DNA of 64,000 nucleotides from Dipylidium caninum (Eukaryota > Platyhelminthes > Cestoda > Cyclophyllidea > Dipylidiidae). Made by a program: the position numbers and the translations under genes. Shown piece by piece: positions 12,598-26,900 of this stretch (its first letter is position 1; every line of letters starts with the position of its first letter). The stretch is taken from contig QEYB01000468.1 of NCBI GenBank assembly GCA_017562135.1, positions 15,001 through 79,000 on the forward strand. The letters are read 5' to 3'. A model generated the notes under the pieces. That model worked only from the letters and a program-made list of their open reading frames with translations, did not search any database and was not told the DNA's origin.

Positions 12598-14986
12598 AGC
12601 AATTAAAAGTCAACATCAATTTCATTACGCCATACTTCAGTCTTCGTGACAATCCGGGCCTTCGAAATTCAGCCAAGGAAAAAGAATGGGGACTATTTCG
12701 TCCATTATTTTTGTATAAACACAAAATTATACATATGTATGTTGCTTTTTGCTGCGATGTGCCTATCTAGGTTCGTCCAAGAAACGTACTCGCAATCTTG
12801 TGAAACTCCAACGTCATTTCTTGCCATCTCAATTGCTTGTAATTATTCATAATATTCTGTCAAATACATTATCAAGGAGGAAATTTTGCGAACATTTACT
12901 ACTTCCTTATTAGTCTGATCCCTAAATGGAGTATCCAACAAAATAGTTAGCACAAAAAAATTTAATCATACTGTTTATTTCAACTGTTGAATTAGCTTGC
13001 CTATTTACAATTTGACAAAGTAAAAGTTAGGGCTATCGGAAGCACACCCCGAAAAAACGACTGTGCTTCGGTTTACCGCTTCAGACTTCAGAATCATGAA
13101 ATGAAGTTCGCCCGATGCCTCTTAACACGTGCATTGCATTCACAATCGGCATAAGAGATTCACGGAATCACTTGTTGCTGCAGTCTTTTTAAGGCATTTT
13201 AAGTAATAAAGAAAATAATAAAACCAGAAACGCCTTCTCTGTAACAGTATTACGATTGTGGAGTGCGGTAGAGAGAGGAGAACAAAATGGATTGACGGTC
13301 GCCCCCATGCTTCTTTTCTGTTCCGTTCGTCGTTCCTAGATTTAGATGGTATAAAACACCTTGTAATGGCTTGTTGAAGCTGTTAAAGCACTCAGTATTT
13401 GCTTACTTGCCTCGTGTATTATGGTCAAACGCCCTTTGGCCTTGTGGGAATCCCTACCCCTAGAGTAATTGTTTTCAAAATACAAGTAATAGCGGTTGTA
13501 CTGTGCACCAGTACCACTACCTTAAGGATTCGATGTCGGTAAAGGTAAATCACAAACATGCAAACATTCTCTGCCCGGGTGGTGCAGAATACCTAACTCC
13601 ACGGAAGACAAAATTTCATTTAAATGCGTAGTATAGAGGATACACGTTGCGGCCTTGTGAATTGTGCACATCTCAACGTTCCAATGTATCAGTATGAAAG
13701 AAGACACAAAATCATTTAAACGCGTATAAATTCTAACCTTAGAATATCATTGAAAAATCAACCTAAATCGTTTTTACTCAGTGTTATGTTTTGGTATCCG
13801 ACAAATCTATGTCCTCAGCCTATAAGAATAAAAGATATTCCCATTCTCTGTACTAAGATTATAGATGCCTTTCATAAGGTATAATCATTTATTAAGGTCT
13901 TAATGCATTAATACCTCCAAATGAGTGGTTTTCTCTACCAATCTTTAGATTCGTCCTAATGCCCCCCTCAGTGCTGCCTAAGGGTTGAGGAGGAGACCTC
14001 GAATGGTCGAGAATCCACAAACGATGCAGATGTGGCTTCGTATGAGTAAGTACATACCCCCTCGCCGATATTTAACCAACCTGCCGCTTAACACAACACT
14101 TGATAGAACCATAAAGTTACAAAACGTCTTGATTTTCTCAAAAACGTCTTGATTTTCTCAAGAAAGTTCGTAAAAACAAAGTCGACAATAAACATGTAAG
14201 TGGAGCATTACACTTTTTAGAGTCCATGAGATTCGAAACTTAGAGTTCATTCGGAAGGCCTGGTTCTTTGCTTTGCTGGTGCGGCTGACTGTCGCGTGAG
14301 TTCGAGACGCACATAAGAGTGCACCTTCGTTTCAGTGTATTGCGGTTACGTAAAAATTTGCGTCTCATTCACCGACGGAATTATGTGAGACTTTGTCCTG
14401 CGTCCAGAAGATGAGTAAAGATTTTGCGTTTTTGATATGAAACGCAGCCCTACCATGATTTACAGTAATATCACAAATGGTGTAGAATTGCACTTCTAGC
14501 ATTTTTAACGCCTCTTCCAACTAAAGTGTTTCATTCAGAACGCAGAATGTGATTGAAACGCTGCAAAAGATAGCCGGCGTCGACTCAACCAAAAAATGTG
14601 CCTGCGATGGGAAAGCAAGTAGAATTCATTACTTCTTTTGTGATTATACTAAATTAATCCAGTTCAAAAATTTTAAGACATTAGATTCAGTATGTTAATT
14701 ACTAAGAGTAAAAATAATAACAGTGTACAAATGTCTGTTTTGCCAAAAAAGAGAATGACTTCTATGGAGATAATTTGGCCTTCCACGTACTAGTCGAAAT
14801 GTACTTGTTATTTACTGTACCACATTTTACTTGTTAACAGAACAAAACCTAAGGTAGTAAAAAGGAGGATTGGAGGATTCGTCCATAATTTGAGGGAAGA
14901 GGACGCAGAAGAACAAGAGGGAAGAGGTATACAGCTGAGTAATAGGCAGGTCGTGCTGTGAGTTGGTAGGAGGGGCAAAAAAGCAC
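12598..14986. other. Intergenic stretch between the DUSP gene and the rootletin 3' end
   Basis: No credible gene was found; the frames at 12646-12852 and 13522-13707 look like chance. The two flanking genes converge here, so it should hold both 3' ends and UTRs. It contains an exact 20-bp tandem duplication at 14121-14160. Confidence 0.55.
14121..14160. repeat. Perfect tandem duplication, 2 x 20 bp
   Basis: The unit aaaacgtcttgattttctca occurs twice without a gap or mismatch (14121-14140 and 14141-14160). It lies in intergenic DNA between convergent genes. Confidence 0.95.
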
Positions 14987-17900
14987 CTAAGGTAGTCGGG
15001 CGGAAGGGGTTTGTGTGTCACTAGCGTTTGCGCTGGTCCGCGACTCGGTTTGTACGCTCACCGACAATGCAGTGTCAATGGCGGGTGTCTGTGGGGCCAT
15101 CACCACTGGCGGTAGTTGGGGGCGTGGCGGTCGGGTTTTTTTGACGTTATCCTTGAGATGGGAAAAAATATACACTTGTATGTGTATCACCCCATTTACT
15201 ATTTCCATTTAAAGGATTTCTACAATGTACCATAAGACATTAATAACATTATTATGCTATTTGATAAGACGCTAATGAGAAAGAGTAAATATTAAATTGA
15301 GTTTCACTGCGTTTCCAGTTATAGTGAATACAAATCGCCAAGGACATAAATGGGTCGAAAACACCATCCACCACCTCCGGAATAGGCTGCAATACTCATG
15401 AGTTAAATCAGGTAGCAGCGGCCGCAGTTGTCGTCGGAAGTGTAGGTAAATTATCTGAACAAAGTCACACATTACAAGCATTTAATGTATTCAGAATGAT
15501 GGTTGTCTTTTTCAAAACGCATCACCTAAACTAGAAACGACTGGAATTTCGTTTGATAAAGAACTCAGATTAAAAATGCAATAGAAATAATGCAAAAGTG
15601 AAATAAGTGCTCTTAGGCACTGTCAAATTCCTATTTTAGTGACAAAGTCAACATATATTCATCCTCAAGACATCGAAAAAAAAAAAGTTGAAATGAAGAG
15701 GATAATTTTAAGAAGGCACCCGTTTGGTGTAAGCCTAACTTACAATGTTATGATTTTATAAATGAAAGAAAAGAAAATGGTTCATATGAATTTTGTTTGC
15801 TTTATAAACTGCTGCCTAGGGAAGGCAAGGCAACGTTTCCAAAGAAAGGGCCGTAGTTCCGTAAAAGGGGATGGGGGAGAGTGGTAGTAAATTAAAATAG
15901 ACTGGGATTGCAATTCCTGGGTTTTCGTTTGGTGGGGGAAATGGTCACTTGTTCTTGTCGCATTTTAACCTCGCACACAGGAAAAGCGTTAAGTCAGAAA
16001 TATAGTACATTTTTTAACTACTTATTACTCGAAGTTGATAAACTTACCGATGTCTGCACATATTTCTATCTATAGTATACTTCTGAGGCCATGGGAAAAT
16101 TGTTTCACTAGACCCTATAAGTCATTTACAAACAAGATATTCCCATATCCCACTGATTTTTACAAAATTAACATTGTAGTGACCGCGGGCTATTAAGTCT
16201 TGCGATGGTGTAACTAAAATCGAAATTTGGTTATTCACGAAGACCAGGTAACATTTGAACCGTAGCACCGCTGAGAAAAAAATTACCCCTGTTGAAGGGC
16301 TGAATTCCTGTGGATTGGTGAGAGTTTCGTGTGATTGAGTCACTGTGTGGGAGAGATGGCTCATGGAGGGAAAATGACCTATAGAGGAAGGCGCAGTCGG
16401 AATTCGGCTCGTGGAGATATAGAGTTGACGCCTGTTCGCTTCTTGCGAAAGCTGCTCATTGAGAACCCTTATCTGTCAATGGATAACAAATATTTTTTAG
16501 CCCATCACTTGGTCATCTTCATTACTGTCTATCCACTAAGATGGTTCATCACGGTAACCAACTGTCAGATATTTTACTTCTCATCGCCAGTCCCTAACGC
16601 TGTGGTTTATCTGCTGATATGAGCAAAATAACGGACTTACTTGCTCTTCTAGTGCTCTGACTCTCTGTCGATGACTCGCTTCCTTAGCTTGTAGCGTTTT
16701 CTCGCATTGCTTAAGGGCAGCACATTTTTTATCAAGTTCTTTTTCTAAATGGATGTGACGTTGTCTAATCATTTCATCCATACGACTAGCGTGGGACTCT
16801 TCCCGAAGCGCTAGTTGTGCCTATCCAAAAAACAGATTATTAACTTCAAATCGGTCTGTCTAAAGTAATTGAATTTGAGTATAGTTGCAGATCATCTGTT
16901 TGACCTACGCTTAATCGTTGGACCTGTCTTCTGAAATCAAGATTTTCTTCCTCCAATTTTTTAGCACGTTTACGTACATCTTCTTGACTGGACACAAGAA
17001 CTGCATTTAATTCCTTTTCGCGTAGCCTTTCCCTTGCCATCTATTAGGTGAAAATTTAAAATAATTCAAGATTGACTGCTTATGAGGAAATAAACATTAA
17101 AAGCACAGCATACCTTAAGTGAGCTAACAGTAATTACTGGATAAACCGCGGCCAGAACGCATTAAACAGGCGTATTGTAGTAGCGGACGTAATTAGTGAA
17201 ACTCTGCACACGGATTATTTGATATTTAAGAACAAAAATGCAAGAAGACAATCAAACTCTCATGACCTTGGATTATATGGGAATTCTAGAGTCATTTGAA
17301 TAATCCTCGTCATAGAAGACCTTCCTTAAGAGCCTCGTGATCGTTTATAGTTAATTACCCCATGTGACTACTGACGAGCTCATCCGACACTGTCTTACGT
17401 GGTCAAAATCGGTATGTACTTCTCCCAATTTCTCTCTCAGCTCCTTGATCTCAATCTCTAGTTCATTTCTCTTTTTTTCCCGGTCCGATTGATCTTTCAG
17501 AAGGTTTTCTACTTTGGATTGCATGTTCTCCTTTTCAACTATCACAAAAAATCACAAAATTACAATTGTGTGTAAATGACCTTCAAGTGGTGTGATGCTA
17601 TAGGAACCTACGTTTAATAGTAAAGACTTCCTGATTCAAGTCCTTCTGCACTATTTCTTGTTCATTGTACAACCGTGTCAATTGACAATTCTGTATTTCA
17701 AGATCACGTCGAATGATCTCAGCCTCAGCAAGATCTGTCTGCAGTTTTTGAATTTGCCACTCCATTGCCTCCAATTGTCCCTTGCAGTCACGCAAGTTTG
17801 CTTGGCTATTTTCGAAACGTTCCTAGTGCAAAGTGGCTCTTAGTTTAGGGTTCAGTGGTTCCCAGTCGGATTTTGGTCTCGATTTTATTGCAGAGAAATG

Positions 17901-20900
17901 TAACGAGAGGGACTTTGGCTAACGTGTCCAGCTGCCTAGGCCATTTTTTCTTATAAAGACCTTAGGGGTTAGGCAAACCCCAGATGCGTGGCTATAATAA
18001 TGCCGAGTTGGGAAGTAGACTAATTTAGTTGAATATGTCATTATATCAAAGTGCCTCGTTTTGGTCTCCTTAGCTAAGGCACATCAGCAAGAGATTCAAT
18101 GGCAGGAACAAATCTTGTCATCTAATTGTTTCTCTAATTCACGACTAAACCCAAATGGTAATGTTAATCATCCAGCATGCAAGAATTGCTGGTACCATGG
18201 GTTTCTGCAACCAAGGCACATTGCCGTGACGCGAGTTCATTTAAAGGGAGGATTTTTTCTGGCTTCTAAGTCTTAAATGATGATGGAACCAAAAACTTAA
18301 AATCGCTTACTAAGTGCGAGTTCGTGCACTTCTAATATCCTCCAATTTCAACATGAGTCGTGGTATAAAGATTATACAAAAAATTCCCTGCATAAATCTC
18401 ATATAAGAAGTATGCAAAGTGCATAATGGGAAGAAATCTTATGTACCAAAAAACTCCACTTCTTAACATTATAGGATTTTATCAAAAATGTTTAAACTGG
18501 TACTTAAGCATCGACTGAATTGGTTTCTCCAGAGCACGCTGTTATTATAGTCATCTTCAAACTTTTTGCATCTAACTAAAGGAATGAAAGTGATATGTGA
18601 AGAACCGGCTCACGCACCCGCAGGAGATGGCTGTCATGGTCCATGGTGGTCATTTGTCGTTGAGCGCTGCTGAGGCGATCCTCAAGTTGAGCATTCTTTT
18701 GTTCCAAATCGGTGACACTCTCTGCCAAGCGTTGAGCTTTAGACCGCGCCTCGAACTCTGCCTGAGCCTTGTGCTCGCATTGTTGACTTAACCGGTCCAT
18801 TTGTGCCTTCGCTTCCGCTAGCTTCTCCTGCAAGTTGGACACTTCGCTTTCAGCTTTTTCCAGCCGTGACTTGAGTATCTGGGAAGTGTTACAGGTAAAG
18901 AGCCAATTACCACTTAAAAAGCATAATCAAACTTTTAGGTAACCCAATTACATCCTCAACTCCGTGATTGATTTCTTTTTACACTTTCCACATCGGCTAT
19001 TATCATTTGGCACCTCAAAGACTAACACTCAGTAACCTGATATTTGAGTAGTTTGTTAATCTGAGACCGATACATAAAGGGCTGTTTTGAGTACGTCTTC
19101 TTTCTCCTAGTCTCCTAAGGTTATTCCAATAACTATGCATTTTATCCATACGCCATAGGTAGTCTACTCCTATCTACAAGAAGATAAATTTGTCGTTTTG
19201 TCGAAGCAAGGCATGATTAGTTCTTCAACTTTGAGGATGCACATGGTTAATTTGGATGGCTATTGGGAAGAACTAAAGTGCTTCTTTCTTTGACATGCTG
19301 CATTTGAAATATACCCTTAGTCCCTTCATTGTACGAACCCTCAATCACTCCCTCCTAAGAGGTTCGTCGACCCCTTATCCCTTCGAATTAACCATCCGCG
19401 TTAAAATAAAAGTAGGCGAAAAGCGTACTTTTCACTGAGACCTGTATAAATGTTATCATTTGTTTGCTTATGTAAAATCGACATAAAATTGTGCTGTTGA
19501 AAAGAAACTCTTGTGGACGAATTCCCTATTCATAATCACGGCTTAAAGCTACTAACGACAAAAAAGATATTAATTTCGGTAGGTAGACCTTATATAGGAA
19601 TCTTTTAAGCTGACCTGGATCTCTGAAGCTTTGTTAGAAGCAATTGTCCGTTGATTATGCAATTCTGCTTCCACAGAACGTCGAGCTGATTCGGCGGCCT
19701 CAAGTCGAGTTTCAACTTCTTCTAATGACTTACGCAGCCCTCGCCTGTGGTCCTCAGCAATTTTCGTTTCCTGTGTCTTAGAAGCACTTAGTCTGTCCTA
19801 TTGAAGTGAATTAACATATTTCAATAGTAAAACGTCAAAAGTTAGATGTTAGATGTCTAACGCGCTCGACACACCTTAAAAACTTGGCATTCGCCCTCTA
19901 TTATTTGGAGTCGACTTTGAAGTTCCTCTGACCGTAAAATAGCCAGGTCTCGTTCCTTCGTTATTTGGCGCATTTCTTTCTCGTGTTTGAGTAAGTCGCT
20001 GTGCGACTTTCGAAGTCGTTCTGACGTCGCTTGTTGTTCTTGAATACAAATCAAATGTTTTAGTCGTACATTGCAGGTATGCATCGGCAAAATTATTCAA
20101 TATCCTACCTTCTTCCTTAGAACAAATAAGCTGCCTTAATTGTTGCACTTCATCATATTTCTCATTAAGCTGAACTGTAACATTGGAGAGCCTCCTTGCG
20201 ACTACTTGTTCCGCCTTCACAGCGTCGTCCCTCTCCTTTTCTAATTGTCCTATCTGCCGTATTACCTCCTGCAGCATGAAGTCCTCCTCATAAGGATCTA
20301 AATCCCAATCCACATAGAGGTAAGTAGATGTGGATAACAGGCGTAGCGGCATTGTGAAAAAATTCATTCATGGCAATTAATTTTTGCCATGATTAAGTTC
20401 TGGGATCCTAAATTATTATTTGAAGGCTAAATTAAGCGTAGGCTTTCTTAACGGAAACGTGGGTCTAAAAAGTACCATTTGTTACAGTAACGTTTACCAT
20501 CAGGTAGTTATGCTCATTAAGGATGAAAAAGCAATAAAAGGAACATTTTAATATACAACGCCCACTTTTGCCTGGCGAAAATGATTTGGACCTTCTATCC
20601 AAATGAGCATGCTGATTGTTTTCATGGTCACTTTCTGCTTCAACTGACGCCATGTCGCTAGCCTCAGCACCAGCTCCGCGTCGTTTCGAACGCAACATCA
20701 ACATCAAGACTGGCGATGATCCCTGATGCTGTCGGAAACCAAGAAACCGACGCAACGACGAGTGAATGGACGCCAGGCGTGACTCAGCATCTCGTCTGGA
20801 TTCATTGGACGCCTCCAATTCTAACTCAATAGTTTGAAGCCGCCTTTGTGAAGCACATAAAGTGGCGTTCAACCGAATTTTCTCTTGCTCCGCGTCCTCA

Positions 20901-23900
20901 AACTAATACAAACAATGAATGTACTTTGGGCGCTAGTTGTGATCTTTAAAGAGGTCTTGTGAAAATGTGTATTCATAATATAAATAAACACGAATAAAGC
21001 TATATTATTAGTAACTGCGGGTCTCGAACTTAGTGTTTCGTTTCGCAACATCGTAAGCTTTATTGCACTAACTTTAAGCATGAATGCAACCTTTTTAGCT
21101 TTAAATTAAGAGTTTTCCCCATCAGTTCATTTACAATCATAGAATTTAACAGCGCTGACGGATAAGTCAAGTTAGCCAACAAGCGCTCTAACGCATTAAT
21201 AATACCTGCTAAATATGCTTCACGAGCATTTAAGGTAGGATAGAAAAGGACATCACGTGTTCAGTATGCCTTTAGACAACATACGTCAATAACTGTTGCT
21301 TTATTTACGTGACAAGATGCTACGTGTTGTTCGCGTGCTCATAATTCGCTGTATTTCCATGCCTGAGAACTAAGGAGCGTTCTAGCTTACGCGTGACTGC
21401 AGAATTTGGTTGATTTCGCCAAGACGTTTACAGCCCTGATTGGCATCATCTGATGGCAAGAGGGTTCTCCATTCACGAGTTTGAACACGATCTTCCGTTT
21501 GCGTGTGACTGCGTTTAACGGTAGCCAACTCAGCCGCCAAATTTTCCCGTATTATTTCCTCGTCTGCAAGGCGTTTTCTCAGCGCGTTACATTCTCTAGA
21601 TTATATGAGACGCTTAAAATAACATCGATGTTTCCCTTAGTTCCAACAAGTCCGAGACTCACCGTTTTACTTCTTCCAAATTTGCGATCTCTTCACCCAA
21701 GTTAGTTCGCATTTCAGCACAACTTTTTTGAAGTTTCGCATTAGCTAACTCGCTTTCGCAAAGTTTCTGCTTCAAATCGCTAACTACAAGCTCATCACGT
21801 GGTCCAGATTCCACTGTTGGCGTACATATTTCCGCCTTCCAGCTGCGTCGTTCAAGTTCAATACGTTCCAACCGTCCCCTTATTTCGCTGAGAGAGACGC
21901 TTTGTTCCGTCTTTTCGGCCTCGAGATCATGAATCTGACGGCGAAGATCCTGATTGGATACTTCAAGAGCACATTTTATGGCTTCAAGTTCATTCATTTG
22001 TTTGCGTAGGTCAACAATTTCACGTCGTAGGATGTTACGATTTTCTTCAGCTAGGTTATTACAAAAACGATATAGTTTGCATTTTGATAAATTTATCACG
22101 TTCACTCATCGCCAATATTACCATATTACACAGACAGGTGTTGTAATAAATAAAGTCACAGCCACGAAGCGCACAGTGAAGTTGCAGCTCGGTGCTGCGT
22201 GCTCCAGCCTCCTCTCACTTCTTATGTTATACGAACGCAAATCAACACCGTTATGTGTCACCTTTACTCATATTGTTTCAGTAGTAGTTTTCCTAACTTC
22301 CCATTTATACATACAGAATGAGTAGAAAGTCTTAAAACAACTAAACAATTCATTCCGACTTGACGACAAGAGCGGACAAACTCTTCCAACAAACTTACTA
22401 TGCGATTGAGATAATGAGGAGGGGAACCTCGGCAATGCTAATGCGTCAGTTTTCATTCCATCTGTAGGACTATTTAGCCTGTTCGTGTCTTCCTTATTTC
22501 GCATATATATGCAAAATCACTCACTTTAATGTATTGTTATTTAACTATGGGTAATGTGTTAGATTATGGAAGTATTATTAGCAGCAAGGATAATAACGAA
22601 GTTAGTTTAATATCATTTTAAAAGGTGCTATACATTTCACCTTATTTTCTCACTTACCTCCCCCAAGCATCTAGCCTATAGTGAAATATTGGGTGTAAAA
22701 TAAATTCGCTCACTTTCTACCAGAAGCTTCTTATTTCCCGAACATTCCGGACGACTGAAACGACGAGACTCTTCACACAGGCGAAGTTGCAATTGAACCT
22801 CATTGTATTCATGGACGGTGCGTTCAAAGCTCAACTCTAATGCCTTTATCCGGGCCTTCCATTCCGAAACCTCCTTCTCGTGGTTGATTCTGGAAGATCA
22901 TTTGGTAATTTGCCCATAAGAATTCGCAATTTTGCCACAAAATAACGATCTCCTCTATTACATCTGGAAACCCGTCTTGATGTTAGGAATCTAGCCTACC
23001 CTACAACTGCATACTAACCGAGAAAGGTGAGCTGTCTTTTTACTACACGTTTGTCAATAGTGTGGTTGTATATAAATTAAGAGTGGTAATTGAAACTTGC
23101 AATTTCATTAAGCGCGGTTAGCTGGTAGTTGCAATGTGATAGATGAACTTTGTTTGTAATGAGTGTTGCGATAGCCGGTATTTTGAAATTTTCATGCTAA
23201 CTTTTTTTGGTTTTCACCGTGTGAATGGGTGCCCTCCCGCAGTATTAAGTAACATTCAGTTTAATAAGCCACAATATTCATAAACACAAATTGTTATCTT
23301 TTCATTATGTCTAAATTGATAGTTTACTTAAGCTTGTCACAAAGAAACGCAGAAGGACACGCAAAGTAATGAAAATACTCAATCTGGGGCTGGAGCACGT
23401 GGGTTAATTTCATAAAATTAATGACAATTAGGTCCCATATACCCGAGATAGTTGTTTTTTTGCAATGTTTTGTTCTAATTTGTAGGTTATTTGAATAATA
23501 TCACGACAACTTATTATATAAAGAGGAGACGTTTGGTAGACACTTTTGATTTAACGTTTAAACTCACACCAACCAAAACATAAATTAAGGGGGGCGTACG
23601 CACTTTGACTCTTCAAGTTGCTTCCTACAGACACGCAAATCCTCCAAAGTAGTTTTCAACTCAAGCTCGTCCTTTTCCGCTCTCGAAGCTGCTTCGCACC
23701 GAGTCCGCTCAAGGGTTTTTTCCAAATCTGCAACCTTTAGCCATATATTGAGTACGGTATTCCTTCTTTACAATAACCATTGGCACAAATACATCGTTCG
23801 AAATCAAAATTAACCCACCGTTTCTTGCAGTAGTACAATTCTTTCCCTAACTGCCGCGTGATCTTCTGCGGTAAGCGTTCTGACTTTTTGACGTTCCTTC

Positions 23901-26900
23901 TCGGCTCGCATTAGAGCACTGTCCCGTTCTCTAGAGGGTAAATCAAAGTATTGTAAGACGTCTCATCCGAGTCCACATTTCTCTCCAGAAACATTCACAC
24001 TATTTAAATATGGGAATCTCCAGAATGTTTTGGCTTTATACATATTACCAACTCATCGTCGACACAAAACAATCAGATTTTTATCAAGGGCGCAACTTTT
24101 ATGGACTGATTTCAATACTTTTATGTCTTTGTTTTGAGTTTATTTCCCCTGAAATTTTGAGCCGACAGCTGGAAAATGAAGTTGTATGCGGCAAATTGAA
24201 TCCTCTCCTACTTTCGTTACATTTTGGGCAATCGAAATATATTAAAAAACTCTACCGAGGCACTTTCAACTTAACCCTCATGAATTATTTTGTTTTTAAA
24301 TTCCGTGGATCAAAATACCAATTTTGGAAAAAAATTCTCTATCTACCCACTGGTGTGGAAGCATTCGATTTTCCATATTCGCCCGTAGGAAAGGGATGTA
24401 TAATACATTCAGTGTTCCATTCCTTAGTGAGGCTAGAAATTGGCTAGTCCTATGTGTACTTTGGTGCTCGTGTGTTATACAACTTGCCTTTGCGCCAGAA
24501 CAAGTTCCTGGTTAAGTCGTGCTTGCTCTTCAGCCCATCGTAAAGATTCACGTTCACACAACCCGTGCCTGTCGGTCTCACGCATAGAGACTTTCGTCGC
24601 CTCGGCAGCCGCACGGTCTGCGCGCAGAACTGCTTGGACGGCAGCCTCTGAAAGAATATTCATCGACGGTTTTGCCCCAAAAATTGACTGAAAACTTAGC
24701 TATTATCTTTTCGCATTCACTCGCCTTCAGCTTCTGCAAGCCGTCTTTCGGCTGAACAGAGGGCAGCTCGCAGTTCCTCCACTTCGGCAGTGTATTTGGC
24801 GTTTAGACGGTCGCGATGTCGCTGGATTTTACTCAGCTCAGTCTCAAAATCACTACGAACCCGCTGAACTTCAGCTATAAAATGTTGAGATCCTCGGAAA
24901 TAAATGATTAATGAGCCAAAGTAATAACCAGTAATATCTGTTAACAAACCCTGAAGTGTGTTCCGGCGGAGGGTGAGATTCGCTATATCTGTTTCCTGTT
25001 TCTCTACCTTATTTTTGAGCTCTGTAATTTGACGTTGAGACAACAAAGCCTCATTATCCAGAACTTCTCTGTCTGTTCGCAGTTTTGATACCAAATCCGA
25101 GAGCTGTCGACGTTCCCTTTCATTGAGCGAAAGCTTTATTGCCAAAAATATTTCGCATTAATAAGGTTGTATTGTTTTAAAATGGCTTTTGATGGAGGCC
25201 ATAATCTATTTATGTACGGCAGAAAAAATTCGGTTAATTCAAACAATAACAGTTAACTGCGCATGGTCATGGGTAATTCTTAATCACCAATTGCACTGTT
25301 CATTGGATTACTCAATTAGCAGGAAAACTGATTCGGTAGTCTCCTTCCCTTATTACGGGTGCGCAGGTGACAAAAAAGTAAAAATCACTCCCAGTTCTTA
25401 ATGACCTAATGCGACATCACGATTTTTCTAAACGAAGATGTATTTTATCTTGACATTGGTTAGAAAGCTGTACTCTTGTATAATGACCTTTCCAACACGC
25501 TCATCCAGATGTGGGTTTGACACACCTTAAAATATGCAAAATTTCGATGTATTTGTTGCCTTAAATGCAAATGGGTTTAATGTTAAAACTATTCCAAATA
25601 AACTATCGAATTTACTTGTGAATTGAGTTCAGTCTTGTCCCTCATCAGTTCTTCTCGTTCCTCGTTTAATCGAGAGATGGTGGCCGCATGCAGTCCAACG
25701 TCTCTTCTCAAGGTCTCCGTCTCCTCCACCAAAGCGCTGATCTGACGGCTATTCGCGGCTACCTCCTCTGCCAGTTCTGTTCTCTCCCGACTGACACGTA
25801 ATGTTTCGGCCTCCATCTGCACACGCTGTTGCTCTACCCTGACGAGCGCCTCTCGCGACCGCTCTAACTCATCGGATCTCAGAGTAAGCTCTTCATCAAC
25901 ACGCGATAACTGGTTGCGGAGTTGCTGTGTTTCGGCGCGTAGAAGGTTACGTTCTTCCACTACGCGTGCTTCAGTGTTCTTGGCAAGATTGAGTTGATGT
26001 GTCAATTCCGATCGCTCACACTCCTTGGCCTCGATTACTGATTCAAGACTGACCAACTTATCCTGTAACTTTTGTTTATCGTGACGCAACTGCAATGAAT
26101 AACATTTTTAACTATAAATTCCTTTAATATCATTTTTATAGTACCCACTTCATCTAGCATTCCCCCATATAAAAAAGTGTTTGTATGAGTCCTCAATGAG
26201 GTTTAAATATACTTACTAAACATAGCGAATAAGTGAGGCACTAATACGCCACCTCTTCACCTTTGACATTTATAAACCATGAGCGGAGCTTTATATATAG
26301 CCCCGAATGAATCTCTTCCATCCATGCATATCACTATTTCCCCAGCTATCTCTTTAATCGCTCTATTTAAGGTATACGGTGCTCAAGATTTTAGCGATCT
26401 GTGAAATAGTCTACATCTTAATGACGACCAGCCGCTTGTAGAAGGAAACTCACTAAATTCACTTGTTCATTAAGCTCATTCGTTCTATGTTCGGAGTTTT
26501 CAAATTTGCCAATAATTTTGGGCATATTCTTCGTTAAGAATTGACCACCGCCTCTCCGCCTCCTCCGCCCTATTGCATGCAGTGGTCCAGTCTTCCCGCA
26601 TCTTCGAGGTCCGTGTATCTGACTGTTCCAGCAGACGTTGCAGGCGTACATTTTCCCGTGCCTGTAAGTAGGTTCATTAACAAGAGTGCGCTAGTCGAAT
26701 TTCCAGGCTAATACCTTTTTGAAGACAGTTAATTGAGGTACGTTCCCAGATTTCAAAACTGTGGCACTTACCCACTTAATTTAATATCTTGATGCACATC
26801 TTATAGATAAATACATTAACCTCAACAGAATGTAAAAGGTTGGATTTTCCTATTTATAGTCACGCGTTAAGTTGATATGCAATCAAAGCTTCGAACTTGG

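Noticed and set aside
16122..16286. Read-through of rootletin exon 16287-16472 to a stop at 16122 as the normal C-terminus
   Set aside because: The added residues are unlike the family, and a GTAATT donor joins in phase 0 to a Pro-rich exon with a stop at 14987. Kept only as an alternative.
21954..22325. 123-codon + strand frame
   Set aside because: It overlaps rootletin exon 21663-22050 in antisense and shows no protein-family signal.
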